64,000 bases of DNA from Simmondsia chinensis (GCA_018398585.1 JAGTTD010000024.1:7964071-8028070), one strand, 5' to 3'; positions 9,960 to 23,825 are shown, counted from the stretch's first letter. A program made the numbers and translations. The notes: a model not told the origin generated them from the sequence alone.

Positions 9960-11881
9960 TGTTGGGAAAATTTTAATTTCTAAACCTCAAATTTCCTAAA
10001 CTAATTAGACCAAGCGCAACGGATACATAAGTTAAAAGTTGAAGTTTTAAATCAAATAAAGTCTCTACTCTAATATATTCAAAGTAACGCCAGGCAACAA
10101 TAGACATAACATGAAACATGAACAAATAAATTTTTTTTTTTTTATCAACAAACAAATAAAAATTTTAAAAGAAAAAATTACAAATTTCATACCTATATGT
10201 AGACCACAAAATACCTCCAAAAGTGAGACAAAACCACCAAGACCTTCTCCAAAATCCCTTGAAAAACCAGGTGTGTGGGGACCGAAATATTAAGTTCTTT
10301 GATGAAACTATTTCTCGGAGAAAGTGAAAACTAACTTCTGTGTATTTCTTTCTTTTCTGTATACTAAACTAATGTAAAGGAACATATTTATGGATAAATT
10401 TTTTTTTTAAGAAAATAAAACAAAATAAATAAAATCAGGATCTATGATATCTTCAAAATTGTATATTTGTTTTAAAATTCAAAACCTAAAAACAAATCTA
10501 TCCACCAAAAAAAAAAAAAAAGATATGTGCTAAAAAAAAATCAGAAAAACACTTACAAAAAAAAAAAAGACCTAGTTAATATAGCGTCCCACGCCACGTG
10601 TCGACAGGGGATTGGTGTCAATTGACACAAATCTTCCCCTTGGCCTATGTCGTGCGCTAGTTTGTCCAACATAGTGATACCGGATCGCTGACGCGGTTGG
10701 TTAGCACCCAACTCGTGATTGGCCAATGCTCATTTTTTAAGCATTTTTCCTTTTTGATTTTTTAATTTTTTATTTTCTTGTATAAATTCATCTTATAAAT
10801 TATATGTTTAGCAAAAATAATTTATTCATCTCGTGAATTCTTTTAATATTTTCAAATGTTGTATAATATTGAGGCTTGAGCAAAGACCTTAGAGACAATT
10901 TAATTCTTACTTTAAATCAATCAAATCTATTTATCATCTCATGATAACATTTGATCACCATATAGTAAAACTTAATTCCACTAAATAAGTTTTTATTCAC
11001 TCTAAAAATAAATATATTTATTCGTTAATTCCCAAATAACCATTTACTCACAATTAAACCCTCTATTAGATGTCAACGAGAAAGAAAATTCTAACTACTA
11101 CATTCTCACAGCTTTTTCCTTTGTTCTCGACTTGCCCTTCTCAAATAGTTCATTAATACGGAAAAGAATTTTTGTACTAATTTCAAATGTCAAACATATG
11201 GAATATTTTGGCCAAAGTTTTACAGAATCCATTCAAATACTTGCGAATCAATTAAGAGGATATCTTTATCTCGTAAGAGACTATAGATTCCATGTAAAAT
11301 ACCTATTTCTGCCAAACTTTATGTCGTTACCCAATGTAAGTAAGACTTCAGTCACTTTAGTGGCCTAATCCTTTTAGCACGTCAAGATAACTAACACTCT
11401 ATGCACAGGTTCAGACTATTTTTTGAATTTAAAGTTATTGTATAAACAGTATAAAATTGAGTTAGTACTTTCTAATAGTAGTCTAGATACAAGTAAATCA
11501 TATGGTCCAATTCAATGTAACAATCTAATTTAAAAAACCAGCATAACGTTCTAGATCACTATGCACATAACCAAGACAAGTTATCTAAATGGTATATTAT
11601 AGTCTTAACAAACAAGTAGTCCAAACATGTCACCGACCATGAATTAATAATTAAATAACACTTTAATTTATTCTTAGTCTATCTGTAGCATAATCTCATT
11701 ATCTACTAAAAACAAATATTTTAAGAGTTATTTAAGGACTACATCCATCTCATGGTAAGTAGCTTAAAAGAACATATCATATGCATACTAAACTCATAAT
11801 CATGTAGATGACAACAAATAAATGTTATTCATAAATAAATTATTTACATAAATTGGGTTTCCTATGATGCTAATTCTAACA
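9960..11881 (-). repeat. copia 3' LTR, 1,922 bp
   Basis: Read on the minus strand it starts TGTTAGAATTAGC at 11,881, directly after the polypurine tract, and ends TTTTCCCAACA at 9,960. It matches the sequence at 19,206-20,936 along most of its length, with numerous substitutions and indels, so the insertion is old. Confidence 0.85.
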
Positions 11882-11892
11882 ATCTCCCATTT
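11882..11892 (-). other. polypurine tract of the copia element
   Basis: AAATGGGAGAT on the minus strand, immediately upstream of the 3' LTR start. This is the expected plus-strand primer site for an LTR element and fixes the LTR boundary. Confidence 0.8.
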
Positions 11893-11944
11893 ATACTAAA
11901 CCTAATTAGTCATATAATGCATTCCCATCCCCTCTGAATGACGC

Positions 11945-14900
11945 TCAAAAGATTTTTGGAGTAAAAGTCATTGTGCAAGGATTCGCCAAATTATTACTGG
12001 TATCAATCTTCATAATTGCAATCTCCTCTTTCTCCACATAGTGTCGAATGAGGTGATACTTCTTTTCAATGTGCTTGGACCGATTGTTCTTCCTAGGTTC
12101 CTTAGAGTTAGCAACCGCACCAGAGTTGTCACAAGAAATAGCAACTGGCATAAGCCCTTCTCTAACTACTTCAAGATCCATCAGGAACTTCCTAAGCCAA
12201 CAAGACTCTTTGGTAGCTTTAGAAGCCGCCACATATTCAGCTTCCATAGTGGAGTCAGCAATACAAGACTTCTTGATGCTCTCCAACTTATGGCTCCACT
12301 TCCAAGGGTAAATGCGTATCCAAACGTTCTACATCTAGCATCTCTGTCTGACTGAAAATCTGAGTCAGTATAGCCAACTGGAATTAGCTTGTCATTATGA
12401 AAAACTAACATATTTCTTAAGTACTTGAGAATATGTTTCACTGCTGCCAAATGTAATAGACCTAGGTCTGACTAATATTTTCTTACCATTCCCACAGAAA
12501 AAAAAAGATATCATGTCATGTACATAACATAGCATATGTAAGGTTTCTCACAGCCAAAGCATATAGTACATTCCTTGTTTGCTCTTCCTCTTGAGGTGTC
12601 CTAGGACACTGCTCTAAAAAAAGAGAAACTCCATGCCTCAAAGGCAACAGACCTTTCTTGGAATCTGCCATAAGATACCTAGGCAACACTTTGTCTATAT
12701 AGGTAGCTTGAGATAGACGCAACACCTTATTCTTACGATCGCACAAAAGTTTGATCCCAAGAATATAGTAGGCTTCTTATAAGTCTTTCATATCGAACTG
12801 ATTTGACAACCAAATCTTAATAATTGATAAAACTCCTACAACATTTCCAATCAGTAGGATGTCATCTACATATAACACTAAGAAAGTCACCACTTTATCA
12901 TTGTTTCGTTTGTACACACATGATTCATCAAGCAATTGCTTAAATCCATAAGACTTCATTACTTCATTGAATCTTCTATTCCATGAGCCGGATGCTTGTT
13001 TTAGTCCATAAATGGACTTCTTCAGTTTGCATACCATATGCTAGTGATTTTTGTCAAGGAAATCTTCTAGTTGTAACATATTGATGTCTTCCTCAAGATG
13101 ACAATTCAAAAAGGTTTTTTTGACATCCATTTACCAAATCTCATCATCAAAATGAGCAACAATAGACACCAATGGACAAGGTCTTGTCATAATTGATACC
13201 TTCCTTTTGGGTATAATCCTTAGCTACCAATCTTGCCTTGAAGGTCTCTACCTTCCTCTTGTAGACCCGTTTATATCCAATATGTTTAATGCCAAATGGG
13301 GCCTCTGCAAGTTTTCAGACTTGATTAGAATATATAGATTCTATCTCAGATTCCTTTGCCAAGACCCATTAGTTGGCATCTTTGTCTTTGAGCGCCTCAG
13401 CGCAACTAAGAGGATCAAATACATTGTGTTGTTCAACAATTAAGGTTCCAGACATGTCTCTATCAGGTTGCCTGACAATCCTCCCACTATGTTGATTCTC
13501 CAGTGTACTTGGAACCATTTCAAGATAGACTGTAGATTTATCTAATACATCGGCCTCGTCTCAAGACATATCAAACTGTTGAGATATAGTCAAATTATTT
13601 CATTCCCTTAAACAGTATCTTGGTTTTAATTTTGTAGTCCATCACAAAATCCTCCTCCAAATACTTGGCATTTGCCCTAACAAACACCTTTTGGTCTATA
13701 GGACTATAGAAAAGACCTCCTCTTGTTCCTTTAGGGTAACCTACAATTAGACACACTTTTTTCCTAAATTCGAACTTGTCAGAATTCTTTCTCAACACAT
13801 GTGCTGGACATCCCCAAATACAAAGATACCCAATATTGGGCATTTGCATAGTTTGCAACTCCACAAGCGTTTCAGGAACTGATTTCGATGGAACCAAGTT
13901 AAGAAGATAAGCCATTGTTTCCAAGGCATAACCCTAAAAAGAGATTGGTAAAGTGGCATGACATATCTATTAGGAATAAATAACCCAGTTATTAATTAAT
14001 CTAACTCTGATATAAATTGTTAGGTTCACAGTTCTCCAACTGTGGTCACAACAAAGTACACTTATCAGAGCACTCAGTGTAGAAGACTCTTCTGGCTACC
14101 TAAGCCCCTAGTCGGAGAGTCACGCTTCGTGACACCTCATGGGTGAGAATTCCCGCGAATAGGGTTATCTCTATAAATCTCTTTGCTCTGATACTAGTTG
14201 TAGGGACGAATTTCAAAAATTTTCTCTTAGGGTTGATTTAAAATTTCTAATTCAAATCTACAGATTTAAATTCCTAATTTAAATTTACAGGGCTCTACTC
14301 TAATACATTCATAACAATAACATGAACTTCTATCAGGCATAATAAGAGAAGCTTTAAATAAATAGAAAAAAAAACTTAAAAGAGAAGGAAAGAAGAACAT
14401 ATTTGGATTTGCTCCAAATTAAGAATACCAGAAGAATAATAATATCTCCTCAGAAAGACGAGAAATTGATACTGGGTGGCCTTCTATGCAATGACCTCAA
14501 AATGCATGGAGAGTGGACTCCGAAAAATATTAAACTTTGAAAAATAAAATTTTCTCTCCCACTAGGTCTCCGAAAGTCTACACTTTCAGAAAGCTTTAAT
14601 TTTTATTTTTAAATTGAATGCCAAACCTTTGGAATAGGTACCTCTATTTATAGTAGGTTACCTGAGCCAAAAAAATAACAAATTTTCGATTTTAGATTCG
14701 CAGGTCAAAAATAAAACGCTGCGTTTCATTCAAAAACAAAGTAAAATGATGCGTACCAACACAATTAAAAATCACACCTTTTTTGGATTTTAAAACGCTG
14801 CCACGTGGTAGCTCCTTATTCATTCGCTAGAGCGGACACAAATCGGCTAAAGGACGCGTGCTGGTTCGTCCAATTCTAAATGCACGGATTGCCACTATAC

Positions 14901-17181
14901 ACATGCGATTTTTCCTTTTTTATTTTACTTTGTTTCCCACATGTAAAAAATCGTCTTAGGAATTTTATTTTTCAAAATTAGTTTATTTTGTAATTTTTTT
15001 AAATTTTTGTTCATCTCATTGATAATATGTGGCAAAATTAAATTTACTCATCTCATGAATAACTAATGCCTCTTATGAATTCTTTAATATTTTTTTGATG
15101 GCAGTAAATACAGAGGCTTGTGTAGGAAACTCAGGGACAATTTAAATCTAGCTCCAAATGGGTTAAATTAATTACCATCTTATGATAAAATTTAATTACC
15201 ATTTAATGGGACTTAATTCCACTAAATAAATCCCACTACGCTCTAGACTTAAATTATTTATTCGATATTTTCCAAATAGACTGTATTGATGACAACAACC
15301 CCTTCACCTAGATGTCCATTCCAAAGAATAAATATAACCACTACCATTATCCTTCTCGTAACTTCTCCATTAGTTACCGACTCGCTCTTCATTGAGTAAT
15401 TCATTTATACTTGAACATATTCACTGTATAAATTCTAAATGTCAAATGCTTGGAATTGTTTCACCAAAGTTTTCGAACCATTCAAATACTTGTGAATCAA
15501 CTAAGGGGTCATCTGTACCTCGTAAGAGATTGCAGATTCCATATTGAATGCATGATCCTTGTCATAGTTCATGCTGCTACCCAGTGCACGTGAAAATTCA
15601 GTCATACGTTTAGACCTTACTTATAATACACCAAAGTAACTAACGTTACATGCACAAATCCAAAATACTCTCAAGATTTAGAGTCGTCGTTCAAATAGTA
15701 TAACATGAATCACTCATCTCCGATAGTAGTCTAGAAACAAGCAACTCACTTGATCCAACTCAGTATGTCAATCTTATTAAACACACCAACCTAACACTCT
15801 GGGATCGTCATCCACATGACCAAGACAAGTCATCTAAAGTGTTATGTCATGATCTTAACAAACAAATAGCCTAAGCTCATCATCGACCATGAGTTATTCA
15901 AATAACATTCCATACCATTTGTTCCAAGTCTCTCTGTGGCTTAATCTCATTGCCCACTTAGAACAAACACGTAAAACATAATCTGAGGACTCTGCCCATC
16001 TCATAGACGATACTTAAAAGAAAATCACATGCAATATAAATGCTCACTTACACATATTTAACAAGAAAATGGCTGGAACTTCAATTTTATTCATTAATAG
16101 AGTAATATTAACAGCATAAATCTGGATTTTAGGATATTATTCCTAACAATATCATGGACCTAGCCATTTCCAATAGCATCCTATTTCTTCTCTCTACAAC
16201 ACCATTCTACTGCGCTATACCCAGTGCAGAAAGTTGAGATCTAATCCCATTTGTAGTTAAAAAATGCAAAAAATCTCATGAGAGGTACTTACCACCTCGA
16301 TCTGATCGAAGTGTCTTGATATTCTTGCCTAACTGATTCTCAAATTCAGCCTTGAAATCTTTGAACTTTTTGAAGGAGTCAAACTTCTATTTTATCAAGT
16401 AAACATACCCATACCTCATGTAATCATCAATATAAGTGATGAAATACTCATATCCTCCTCTTGCTTGAACATTCATTGGTCCACATACGTCTATGTGAAC
16501 TAGCTCAAGCAAGTCAACCCTATTGCCTTTACTCTTAAAAGACAAACTTAGTCATTTTTCCTTCTGTGTAGGATTCGAAGACTGATAAGGACCTCAAGTG
16601 TAATAGCTCTACTAGTCCTTCTTTTTCTAGCCTTTGGATCCTATTTGAATTAATGTGACCAAGACCTTGGTGCCATTTGAAGGCATGATCAGTTTTAGAA
16701 CAGTTCCTTCTATGAGTTACATTAAGTCTGCTATTATTAGATTCATATATACAATTAGTAGAGTTCTGATTAGGAAATCATATGAATAAACCATTGACGT
16801 TTGTACCTTTGCAAATAAAAAATTTATTTTGTTTAATGATAAAATCAATCCCAGAAACAACCGAACATCCATCATTAACCAAACGAGACACGTAAATCAA
16901 ATTCCTACTAAAGCAGGTAGATAAAGACAGCTCTTCAAACACAAAACTCTACTACTAAATACTAAGCTAACATCTCCCACTCCTACGATTGAAACTCTCC
17001 TACCGTCTCCTATAGTCAGGTACAACTCTTCATCATGCTACTTCCTGGTCAGCCTAAGTACCTGCAATATATTGAAGACATGATCAATTGAACCCGAGTC
17101 TAGACACCAAAAACCTGGTGGGGTCTCAACTACACATGACTCAATCAGATAAGATATCATAACACCTTGTTCAGATGGTTT
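11945..17181 (-). pseudogene. copia pol (protease, integrase, RT, RNase H), interrupted
   Basis: On the minus strand: protease remnant near 17,130-16,980 (LDSG then DHVF), integrase from about 16,650 (HIDVCGPMN-like words, TLRSDRGGKYLS) to 16,149 and, after the nested solo LTR, from 13,967 to 13,595 (RGGLFYSPIDQKVFV), RT at about 13,130-12,516 with the catalytic YVDD in LVLYVDDILLIG near 12,860, and RNase H at about 12,450-11,945 (SCIADSTMEAEYVAASKAT, then RSKHIEKKYHLIRHYVEK). Stops and frame changes occur in each domain. The domain content and order are those of a standard copia polyprotein. Confidence 0.87.
13968..16148 (-). mobile_element. solo LTR with perfect TSD, nested in copia integrase (2,181 bp)
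   Basis: Ends are TATTAGGAATA at 13,968 and TATTCCTAACA ending at 16,148 (inverted copies of each other, TG decayed to TA on the left). The flanks are ATATC at 13,963-13,967 and ATATC at 16,149-16,153, an exact 5-bp duplication. The copia integrase frame is cut here. In minus orientation a TATA-like CTATAAATAGAGG lies near 14,641-14,653. Close to its 3' end (13,968-14,205) two primer-binding-site-like motifs are embedded (TAGTATCAGAGC near 14,190, TATATCAGAG near 14,015). Relative: 26,657-29,200. Confidence 0.88.
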
Positions 17182-18004
17182 TCATGTCTTTGCAGGAAGG
17201 GTAGCTACGTACTCAATGCAATTCCTCTTCCAATGGCCATCTTTCCCGCAAAAGAAACATTTTCCTTTTTTATTTTTCTGCATGGGCTTGGCTGCTACAT
17301 TTGTAGCTTTACCTTTCTTCTTCTTGCTAGTCTTTCCCTTTGAAGGCTTTCTATACCCCATCCAAGGTGCACGGGTCAAGTGGATACTCCCCCCCCCCCC
17401 CCCCCCCCCCCCCCCCTCTCTCAGCTACTTGCAGTTCCTTCATCAATTCAGGTAATAAATAATCCTTATTATTTATTCTGTAGTTTAACCTAAATTGAGT
17501 GAAAGAGTCAACCAAAGTATAGAGAATCATGTCCTGCTGCGATTGACTATCAATCTTAGCTCCAGGGAACTCCAGTTCAAATAGATATGCCATCATTTTT
17601 AAAACGTGTTCCTACATTGGGGTTCCTTCTAACATTCTCATTAGTAATAGCTTTCTCATAAATTCTTGTTTAGCTGCTCTATCCTGACCAATGAACATTT
17701 GTTTCATATGTTTCATCATTTCAGCCAATGTCTTCATCTCAAGCATCTGATGCTCGAAAATGTTTGACACATAGGCCAAAATATAACACATGGCTAACTC
17801 ATTAGCCTTGGTGTAGTGTTCAAAGCGCTCTTTGACAGCAGTGGTCAAACTATTAGTAGGCACATAAGGACAGGGTTCAGACAGTACAAACTTATATCCC
17901 TCATAAATCGGCACAATATCCAGGTTCATTTTCCAGTTTGGGTAATTTGGTCCAAAAAGAACATTATCTTTAAGAATAGAATGCAGTGCACTAGTTGTCA
18001 TCAT
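17182..18004 (-). pseudogene. copia gag with CCHC zinc knuckle
   Basis: Starts at ATG 18,004. The first block (18,004-17,612) reads ILKDNVLFGPNYPNWKMNLD and ends at a stop after EGTPM; a second block (17,596-17,351) continues in another frame with LPELMKELQVAE; a third (17,379-17,182) holds the zinc knuckle CFFCGKDGHWKRNC, in the classic C-X2-C-X4-H-X4-C form. This is a copia nucleocapsid. A 27-base C run at 17,389-17,415 sits between the second and third blocks and reads as poly-glycine. Two frame breaks and the run make it non-functional. Confidence 0.85.
17389..17415 (-). repeat. poly-C homopolymer, 27 bp (poly-G on gag coding strand)
   Basis: 27 consecutive C residues on the plus strand inside copia gag. 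On the coding strand this is a G run, like the run inside RT at 9,185. Confidence 0.95.
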
Positions 18005-19191
18005 AATTACACTGTAAAAATGTAAGATAAACTATTACAAGTCATGCAACATGCTATGATACTCATTCTTTCAAATTTAGCAATCATTATGAATCAGGTA
18101 TCCACCAAACCAAATTATAATGAATGCAATGATAATCCAAACACACCATTCTTTACTCCCCTCGGCGGGATTGTAAGGAGCTTGGTTTATTTGAGAACTA
18201 TTCTTTATTGTCATATTTTCTAGTAACTCTTAGCAAATATAAATAATTTACCATTGTTTCCTTAGTCTTCAGAAAAACACAACAAAGCTCCTTATGGAGG
18301 CCAATGCATCCTTTGGTCAAGTGTAAACCATTACCTAAATATTCACACAAGTCCACAAAACACTCCACGGCAACGTGGTCATGCCATTTTCTTATACTTA
18401 AATTTATCCTTTTGGAATTCCAACCTTGTATTCCCGCAAATCGACAACCTCCTCAGGGAGTAATGCTGACCTACTATATTGTTAGACAAATAATGGAAAC
18501 TATGAGTCTTCAACCTTCAAACCTCGCTCTCACTTGATTTTTATAAATTAGTGAATTTTATTTTATTTTCCATCATCTCATAACCCATATCAGAATCAAA
18601 TTCTAATAAATAAATTAGGCTCATTTAAAGTATTCATCCTTTTAAACGAATGTGAATTATGTTATTAAACACTTTTAATAACTTTACCAAAGGTCTTTGA
18701 GAAAACTTTGGACAATTAAATTAATTTCTAAACATTCATAGAAAATTGATTACCACGGAATCTCTTTTAGAATCTCATTCTAAAATTCAAAAGTAAATTG
18801 TTTTTTTAAAAATTCTGACGTCGTCGTTTGTTTAAGAAACTAAGTTTTTAACCTTCTGTTCATAATCATATTAAATTAATTCCATTATTTAACCTCATCA
18901 GGCAATCACAACATTTATGCATCTAGAATTCTTTAAAATTGAAAATCTAATTTCCTGTAATATATTCTAGACATATACTTCCATTGATCAATTAATATAA
19001 TCATTTGCAATTTTAAACAATTTAAAATTCAAGTGATCATGTATCGACTTTTTACAAACTCTTTTAACAATAGATTTTTCAGATTATTTTTCTTTTAACG
19101 TGATCACATCAACGATTTGTATAGTTCTATTAACTTTCTCAATTATGCCTAATGTTGCCCTCATACACATCATTAATATAATCAGAGACTA
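18005..19191 (-). other. copia leader between gag and PBS
   Basis: AT-rich, without a reading frame that I can support. It is the untranslated leader between the primer-binding site and the gag start. It is longer than many copia leaders, but no separate insertion could be delimited. Confidence 0.55.
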
Positions 19192-19203
19192 GGTCTGATA
19201 CCA
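19192..19203 (-). other. primer-binding site (initiator Met tRNA type)
   Basis: TGGTATCAGACC on the minus strand, two bases after the 5' LTR end. It differs by one base from the common plant copia PBS TGGTATCAGAGC, complementary to initiator Met tRNA. Confidence 0.85.
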
Positions 19204-19205
19204 AT

Positions 19206-20936
19206 AGTTGGGAACGTTTTAATTTCTAAAACAAAAATTTCCTAAACTAATTAGATTAAGCACAACGGATACATAATTTAAAATTGAATAAAGTCTCTGC
19301 TCTAATATATTCAAAATAACGCTTGGCAACAATAGACATAACATGCAAAACGAATAAATACGAATTTTAAAAGAAAAGATTACAAATTTTATATATGTAT
19401 GTAAACCGTAGCGTCACTCCAAAAGAGGAACGACACCACTGAGACCTTCTCCGCAATCCCTCGAAGTACCAGGTGTGTAAGCACTAAAATATTAAGTTCT
19501 CTGATGAAAATCTTTCTCAAAGAAAGTGAGAATTAATTTCTCTATCTTGCTTTCTTTTGTATATGCTAAACTGATGTAAAGGGATGTATTTATAGATAAA
19601 AATATCTTGTAGAAAATAAAATAAGATAAATAAAATTAGGATCTCTGATATCTCCAAAACCATATATTTGTTTTTACAATCAAAATTTGAAAACAAATCT
19701 ATCCAAAAAAAATCAAAAAATTCGCACAAAAAAAAAAAAAGCACAATCAAAATCGCGTTCCCATGCCACTTGTTGACAAGGGATTGGCCTGTGTCAATTG
19801 AAGCGGATCTTGCCCTTGGGACGTCCTAGCCGCGGCACGTCCAACATAGTGATACACGGATCACTGACGCAGCAATTAGCGCGATGCTTGATTGGCCAGT
19901 GCTCATTTTTTAAGTGTTTTTCCTTTTTTATTTTTTTATTTTCTTATATAAGTTCATCTCATGAATTATATGTTTAGCAAAAATAATTTATTCATCTCAT
20001 GAATTCTCTCAATATCCCGCCCGCGGTGTATAATATAGAAGCTTGCACAGGGACCTCAGGAAAAATTTAATTCTAACTCCAAATGGGTCAAATCTAATTA
20101 TCATCTCATGATAATATTTGATACCATTTGGTAAAACTTAACTCCACTAAATAAGTTTTACTGCACTCTAAAAATAAATATATATATATTCATTAATTCC
20201 TAAATAACCATTTACTCACAATTAATCCCTCTATTAGATGTCCACGAGAAAAAAAATAATTCTACGTACTACATTCTCACAACTTTTTCCTTAGTTCTCG
20301 ATGCCCTTCTCGAGTAATTCATTAATAAAGAAAACAATTTTTGCACTAATTCAAAACGTCAGACATCTGGAATACATTGGCCAAAGTTTTACAAAATCAA
20401 TTTAAATACATGCAAATTAGTTAAGTGGCCATCTTTTTCTTGTAAGAGACTATAGATTCCATGTAAAATACATGTTCCCACCACACTTTATGCCATTACC
20501 CAATGTGCGGAAGACTTCAATCACTCATTTCTGATAGTAATCTAGATACAAGTAAATCATGCGGTCCAATTCAGTGTAACAATCAAACTTAAAACACCAG
20601 CATAACATTCTGGATTACTAACCACACAATCATGACAAGTTGTCTAAATGTTATATTATAGTTTTAGCAGACAAGTAGTAACTTGTCATTGACCTTGTAT
20701 TAATAATTAAATAACACTTTATTCTATTCTTAGTCTATATGTGGCATAATTTCATTATCCACTAAAAACAAATATTTCAAAAGTTATTTAAGGACTGCGT
20801 CCATAGCATGGTAGGTTGCTTAAAAGAAAATATCACATGCATGATAAACTCATAATCATGTAGACGACACCAAATAAATTTTTTTATTAAATAAAATTAT
20901 TAACATAAATTGAGTTTCCTATGACACTAATTTCAT
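19206..20936 (-). repeat. copia 5' LTR, about 1,730 bp
   Basis: Matches the 3' LTR at 9,960-11,881. It ends CCCAACT at 19,206 next to the PBS. Its start on the minus strand is decayed (TGAAATTAGTGTCATAGG near 20,936 against TGTTAGAATTAGCATCATAGG in the other LTR), so the right edge is good to a few bases only. A TATA-like CTATAAATAC lies at about 19,586-19,595. Confidence 0.8.
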
Positions 20937-22700
20937 AGACTGTCCTTATTGAATCACCCTCAAGATCATTACCAAAGTTATTGTATCCCTTGTGGGTAGA
21001 TGCTCCAATAATGGTGCAAAATATGAGGCATTAATCATTGGCCTTGAAACCCTCCTTGAAATGTGAGTCACCAACGTGGAAATAAAAGGGGCTTCATAGT
21101 TGGTGATTTATTAGGTGAAGGAAGAGTTCTAGTGTTGAGTGACACCTCAAATAAATAAATTTGAATAGTACAAGAACTATTGAAAAATTTTGATGAGGTA
21201 AAGATTGAGTACATAACCCGAAGATCACAAGAAGGTAGCCGATAACTTGGTTTAATTGACCTCTGGCTATAAGTTGCCCTGGACTTGGTGTGAAGAGAAC
21301 ATGATCTCGAGATCATTGTCCATTGTATCAGAGAGCATGGTAGTTCCAGGGATTCCCCTTGATTGCCTTGAGGTACGTTAAGACATTACTGAATAAAATG
21401 AGGATTGGAGAAAATAAACTCCTTGTGGGATATTTTAGAAATCCTTATAAGTTCACAAAAGATAAAAGAATGAAGGTGAGAGCACATAGATATCACCCAA
21501 ATGATGAATCTAGGAAGTTATACAAAAAAGAAGCCAGTTGAGTCCTTCTCAAGTGCCTTGACTTAGATGAAATCATGTTAGTCATGTTAGGGACACATGA
21601 AGGTATTTATGGATTTCATTTGGATGGAAACAAGAAGCATTGGTTGATCAGACATTATGGCTATTACTGGCCATCGATTATGAATTATTGAATCAAATAC
21701 ACCAAATGATGTAGAGCATGCTAGAGACACAAGCAAGCCCCAAAATCCCTGCATCTAAGATGCATACAATAGTTAAACCATGGCCCTTTCGAATGGGGTA
21801 ATGGATATTATTGGGAAAATGAATCCTCCTTCAAGCAAGCAACACTTGTATGTCCTCATGGCCACCGATTATTTTACGAAATGGGTTGAGGCTAAACCAT
21901 ATAAGAATATCAATCAATAAGACGTGATTGATTTCATCAAGGAATATATCCTACATATAAGAATATCATTCAATAAGATGTGATTGATTTCATCAAGGAA
22001 TATATCCAATATAGGTTTAGTGTCACCGAAACCATAACCGTGGATCAAGCTCGAGTTTAATGGGTTTGAAGTCAAGGAGTTCACCAAGAGCTTTAATACT
22101 GAGATCTTAAACTCTAAATGCCTAAGCAAATCCCCGAGCAAAGTCAACTAATAAAATTCTTAAGGGTAATTTTGATAAAATGATTGAGGATAATCCCATA
22201 AGGTGGCACAAGTTGCTACTTGATCCTCTTTGGGCTTATAGAACATCTAAAAGAGATGCTACTACGACAAGACCTTTCCACTTAATGTTTGGCCATGATG
22301 TAATGATCCCAATGGAAGTGGCAGTTTGATCTATAAGGCCGGCTCATCAAGGAAAGTTTGCTGAACTTGAGTATAAGCATGCCATGATGGAGGAACTTAA
22401 TGACTTGGATCCAGGTAGGATTGATGCTCTTCATAAGCTTGAGAAGCAGGAGAGAAGAGTAGCCAAGGCCTACAATAAGGAGGTTAAACCAAAATCCTTT
22501 AATTTGGGAGACTTGGTCTGAAAAGTGGTGTTGCCAATTGGCTAGAAGGACCGTGTCTATGGTAATGGTTCCCAAATTAGGAAGGTCCATTTAGAGTTGT
22601 TGAGGCTTTTAGAGGTAATGCTTACTTACTTCAAGACTTAGATGGAAGGACCCATCCAAGGTCCATTAATGGCAGGTTCTTAAAGAAATGTGTGCCTTGA
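20937..22700 (+). mobile_element. Tat-lineage pol, part 2 (RNase H end and integrase)
   Basis: The Tat frame resumes after the copia insertion. RNase H ends with YEALIIGLETLLEM near 21,030. The integrase follows: the zinc-binding region and core near 21,540-22,320 are badly broken, but the C-terminal part is clear: ELEYKHAMMEELNDLDPGRI, QERRVAKAYNKEVKPKSFN, GPFRVVEAF, NAYLLQDLDGRTHPRSINGR, ending near 22,700. This order and the final motif are standard for Tat elements. A 56-bp tandem duplication lies at 21,899-22,010. Numerous stops make it dead. Confidence 0.82.
21899..22010 (+). repeat. 56-bp tandem duplication in the integrase region
   Basis: Two adjacent copies (21,899-21,954 and 21,955-22,010) beginning ATATAAGAATATCA and ending GGAATATATCC plus three bases, with only a few differences between them. 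Confidence 0.85.
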
Positions 22701-23825
22701 ATTTGGGATTCTGATAAAGAAGTACTTAAGTTTAGATTTTTAGAGTCAGTTTCAATATCAATGCCTTGAGGATATAAGTGATGATCCTTCAGATAAAATA
22801 ACTTAGTTTTTGACAGACATTTTGCAAAAATAATATGTAATTTCATTCATAAAGAACAACATACATGGAGTTTGTACCAGAATACAAGCTTTACCATATA
22901 GTATCCATTTACAAAGCTAAAAGAGGAAAGCTCGGGTTCTAACTAGAGATTCTTCAATAGTTGCTAACTCAGTTGCAGCCTGAGTTAGTTGGTTATTTAT
23001 TGAGATGACTTCTTCTTAAAGGACTTGACACTCCGATTGGTCCTCTGATGCAGCTTGTTTCAGCTTACGGATCCTTGAGTTTTGAGTGGCATTTTGTTCC
23101 TTGAGGACTGCAAGGTTTCCCTGTAGCTGGCTCAGTTATTACTTTAGTAGCTAGATCCAGTCTTCAATGGCTTCAATCTCCTGGGCTTACTAAGTTTGTG
23201 TAACTTTGTCCACCTGAAGTTCCTCGAGCAAGAGATGTAAACCCCCAAGGCCTGCAGCATGGCTAAGCTCCTTAGCTGATTGACAATCATGCTTCTAGTA
23301 GAGAAGTGAGGGAACCTCTTGGGAGACTTTGATGAGGATCCCTCAAGAGCCTCGAGCTCCTTCACAATGGGCTATGTGGCCTTTGAATAATCCTTGAAGC
23401 TCCGAATAAGGGCCAGGGCCTCTTAGTAGTTTGAAGTTGAGGCCAAGGTTTGGATTGGAAGTTGAACCAAGATATTTAGTGCTCAAAAGCACGGAGACAA
23501 TTCTGGATCCAATTGCTAAAAGGCCAATATCCTAATTACTCCAAGTGGAGTGGTGATCCTTGGTGAGAAACTAGGAGGAGGGGTGGCCTCGAACAAGAAC
23601 CAAGGTGTATTAGAGACTCATGAGGCGTGGCTTTGTGTTAAAGCCTAATGCAAGAAGATTAGGTCCTTGCCTTTGGTGCCACAATTGGAGTTGTAGTTGT
23701 TGTTGCTGCTTGCTCTTCATGAATGCGGGTGTTTGCTTCAAATGGCATGTTTGTCAAAAAACAACAACTTAGAGCTAATACATGGTTCAGATAAGAGTAA
23801 CTCATAAAATGAATAAGAATATTAT

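Larger units (their letters stand above)
9960..20936 (-). mobile_element. Ty1/copia element (Angela-like LTRs), nested in the Tat element
   Basis: Complete outline on the minus strand: 5' LTR (about 20,936-19,206), primer-binding site, gag, protease, integrase, RT, RNase H, polypurine tract, 3' LTR (11,881-9,960). The domain order with integrase before RT defines copia. LTR ends TGTTAGAATTAGC and TTTTCCCAACA, LTR length near 1.7-1.9 kb and a Met-tRNA PBS fit the Angela group. Insertion split the Tat RNase H frame. A clear TSD was not found: the left flank is GGGTG, the right flank is decayed. The element carries a solo LTR at 13,968-16,148. All reading frames are broken. Confidence 0.85.

Noticed and set aside
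19192..19203. tRNA-Met gene fragment
   Set aside because: It is a 12-base primer-binding site next to an LTR end, with no cloverleaf around it.
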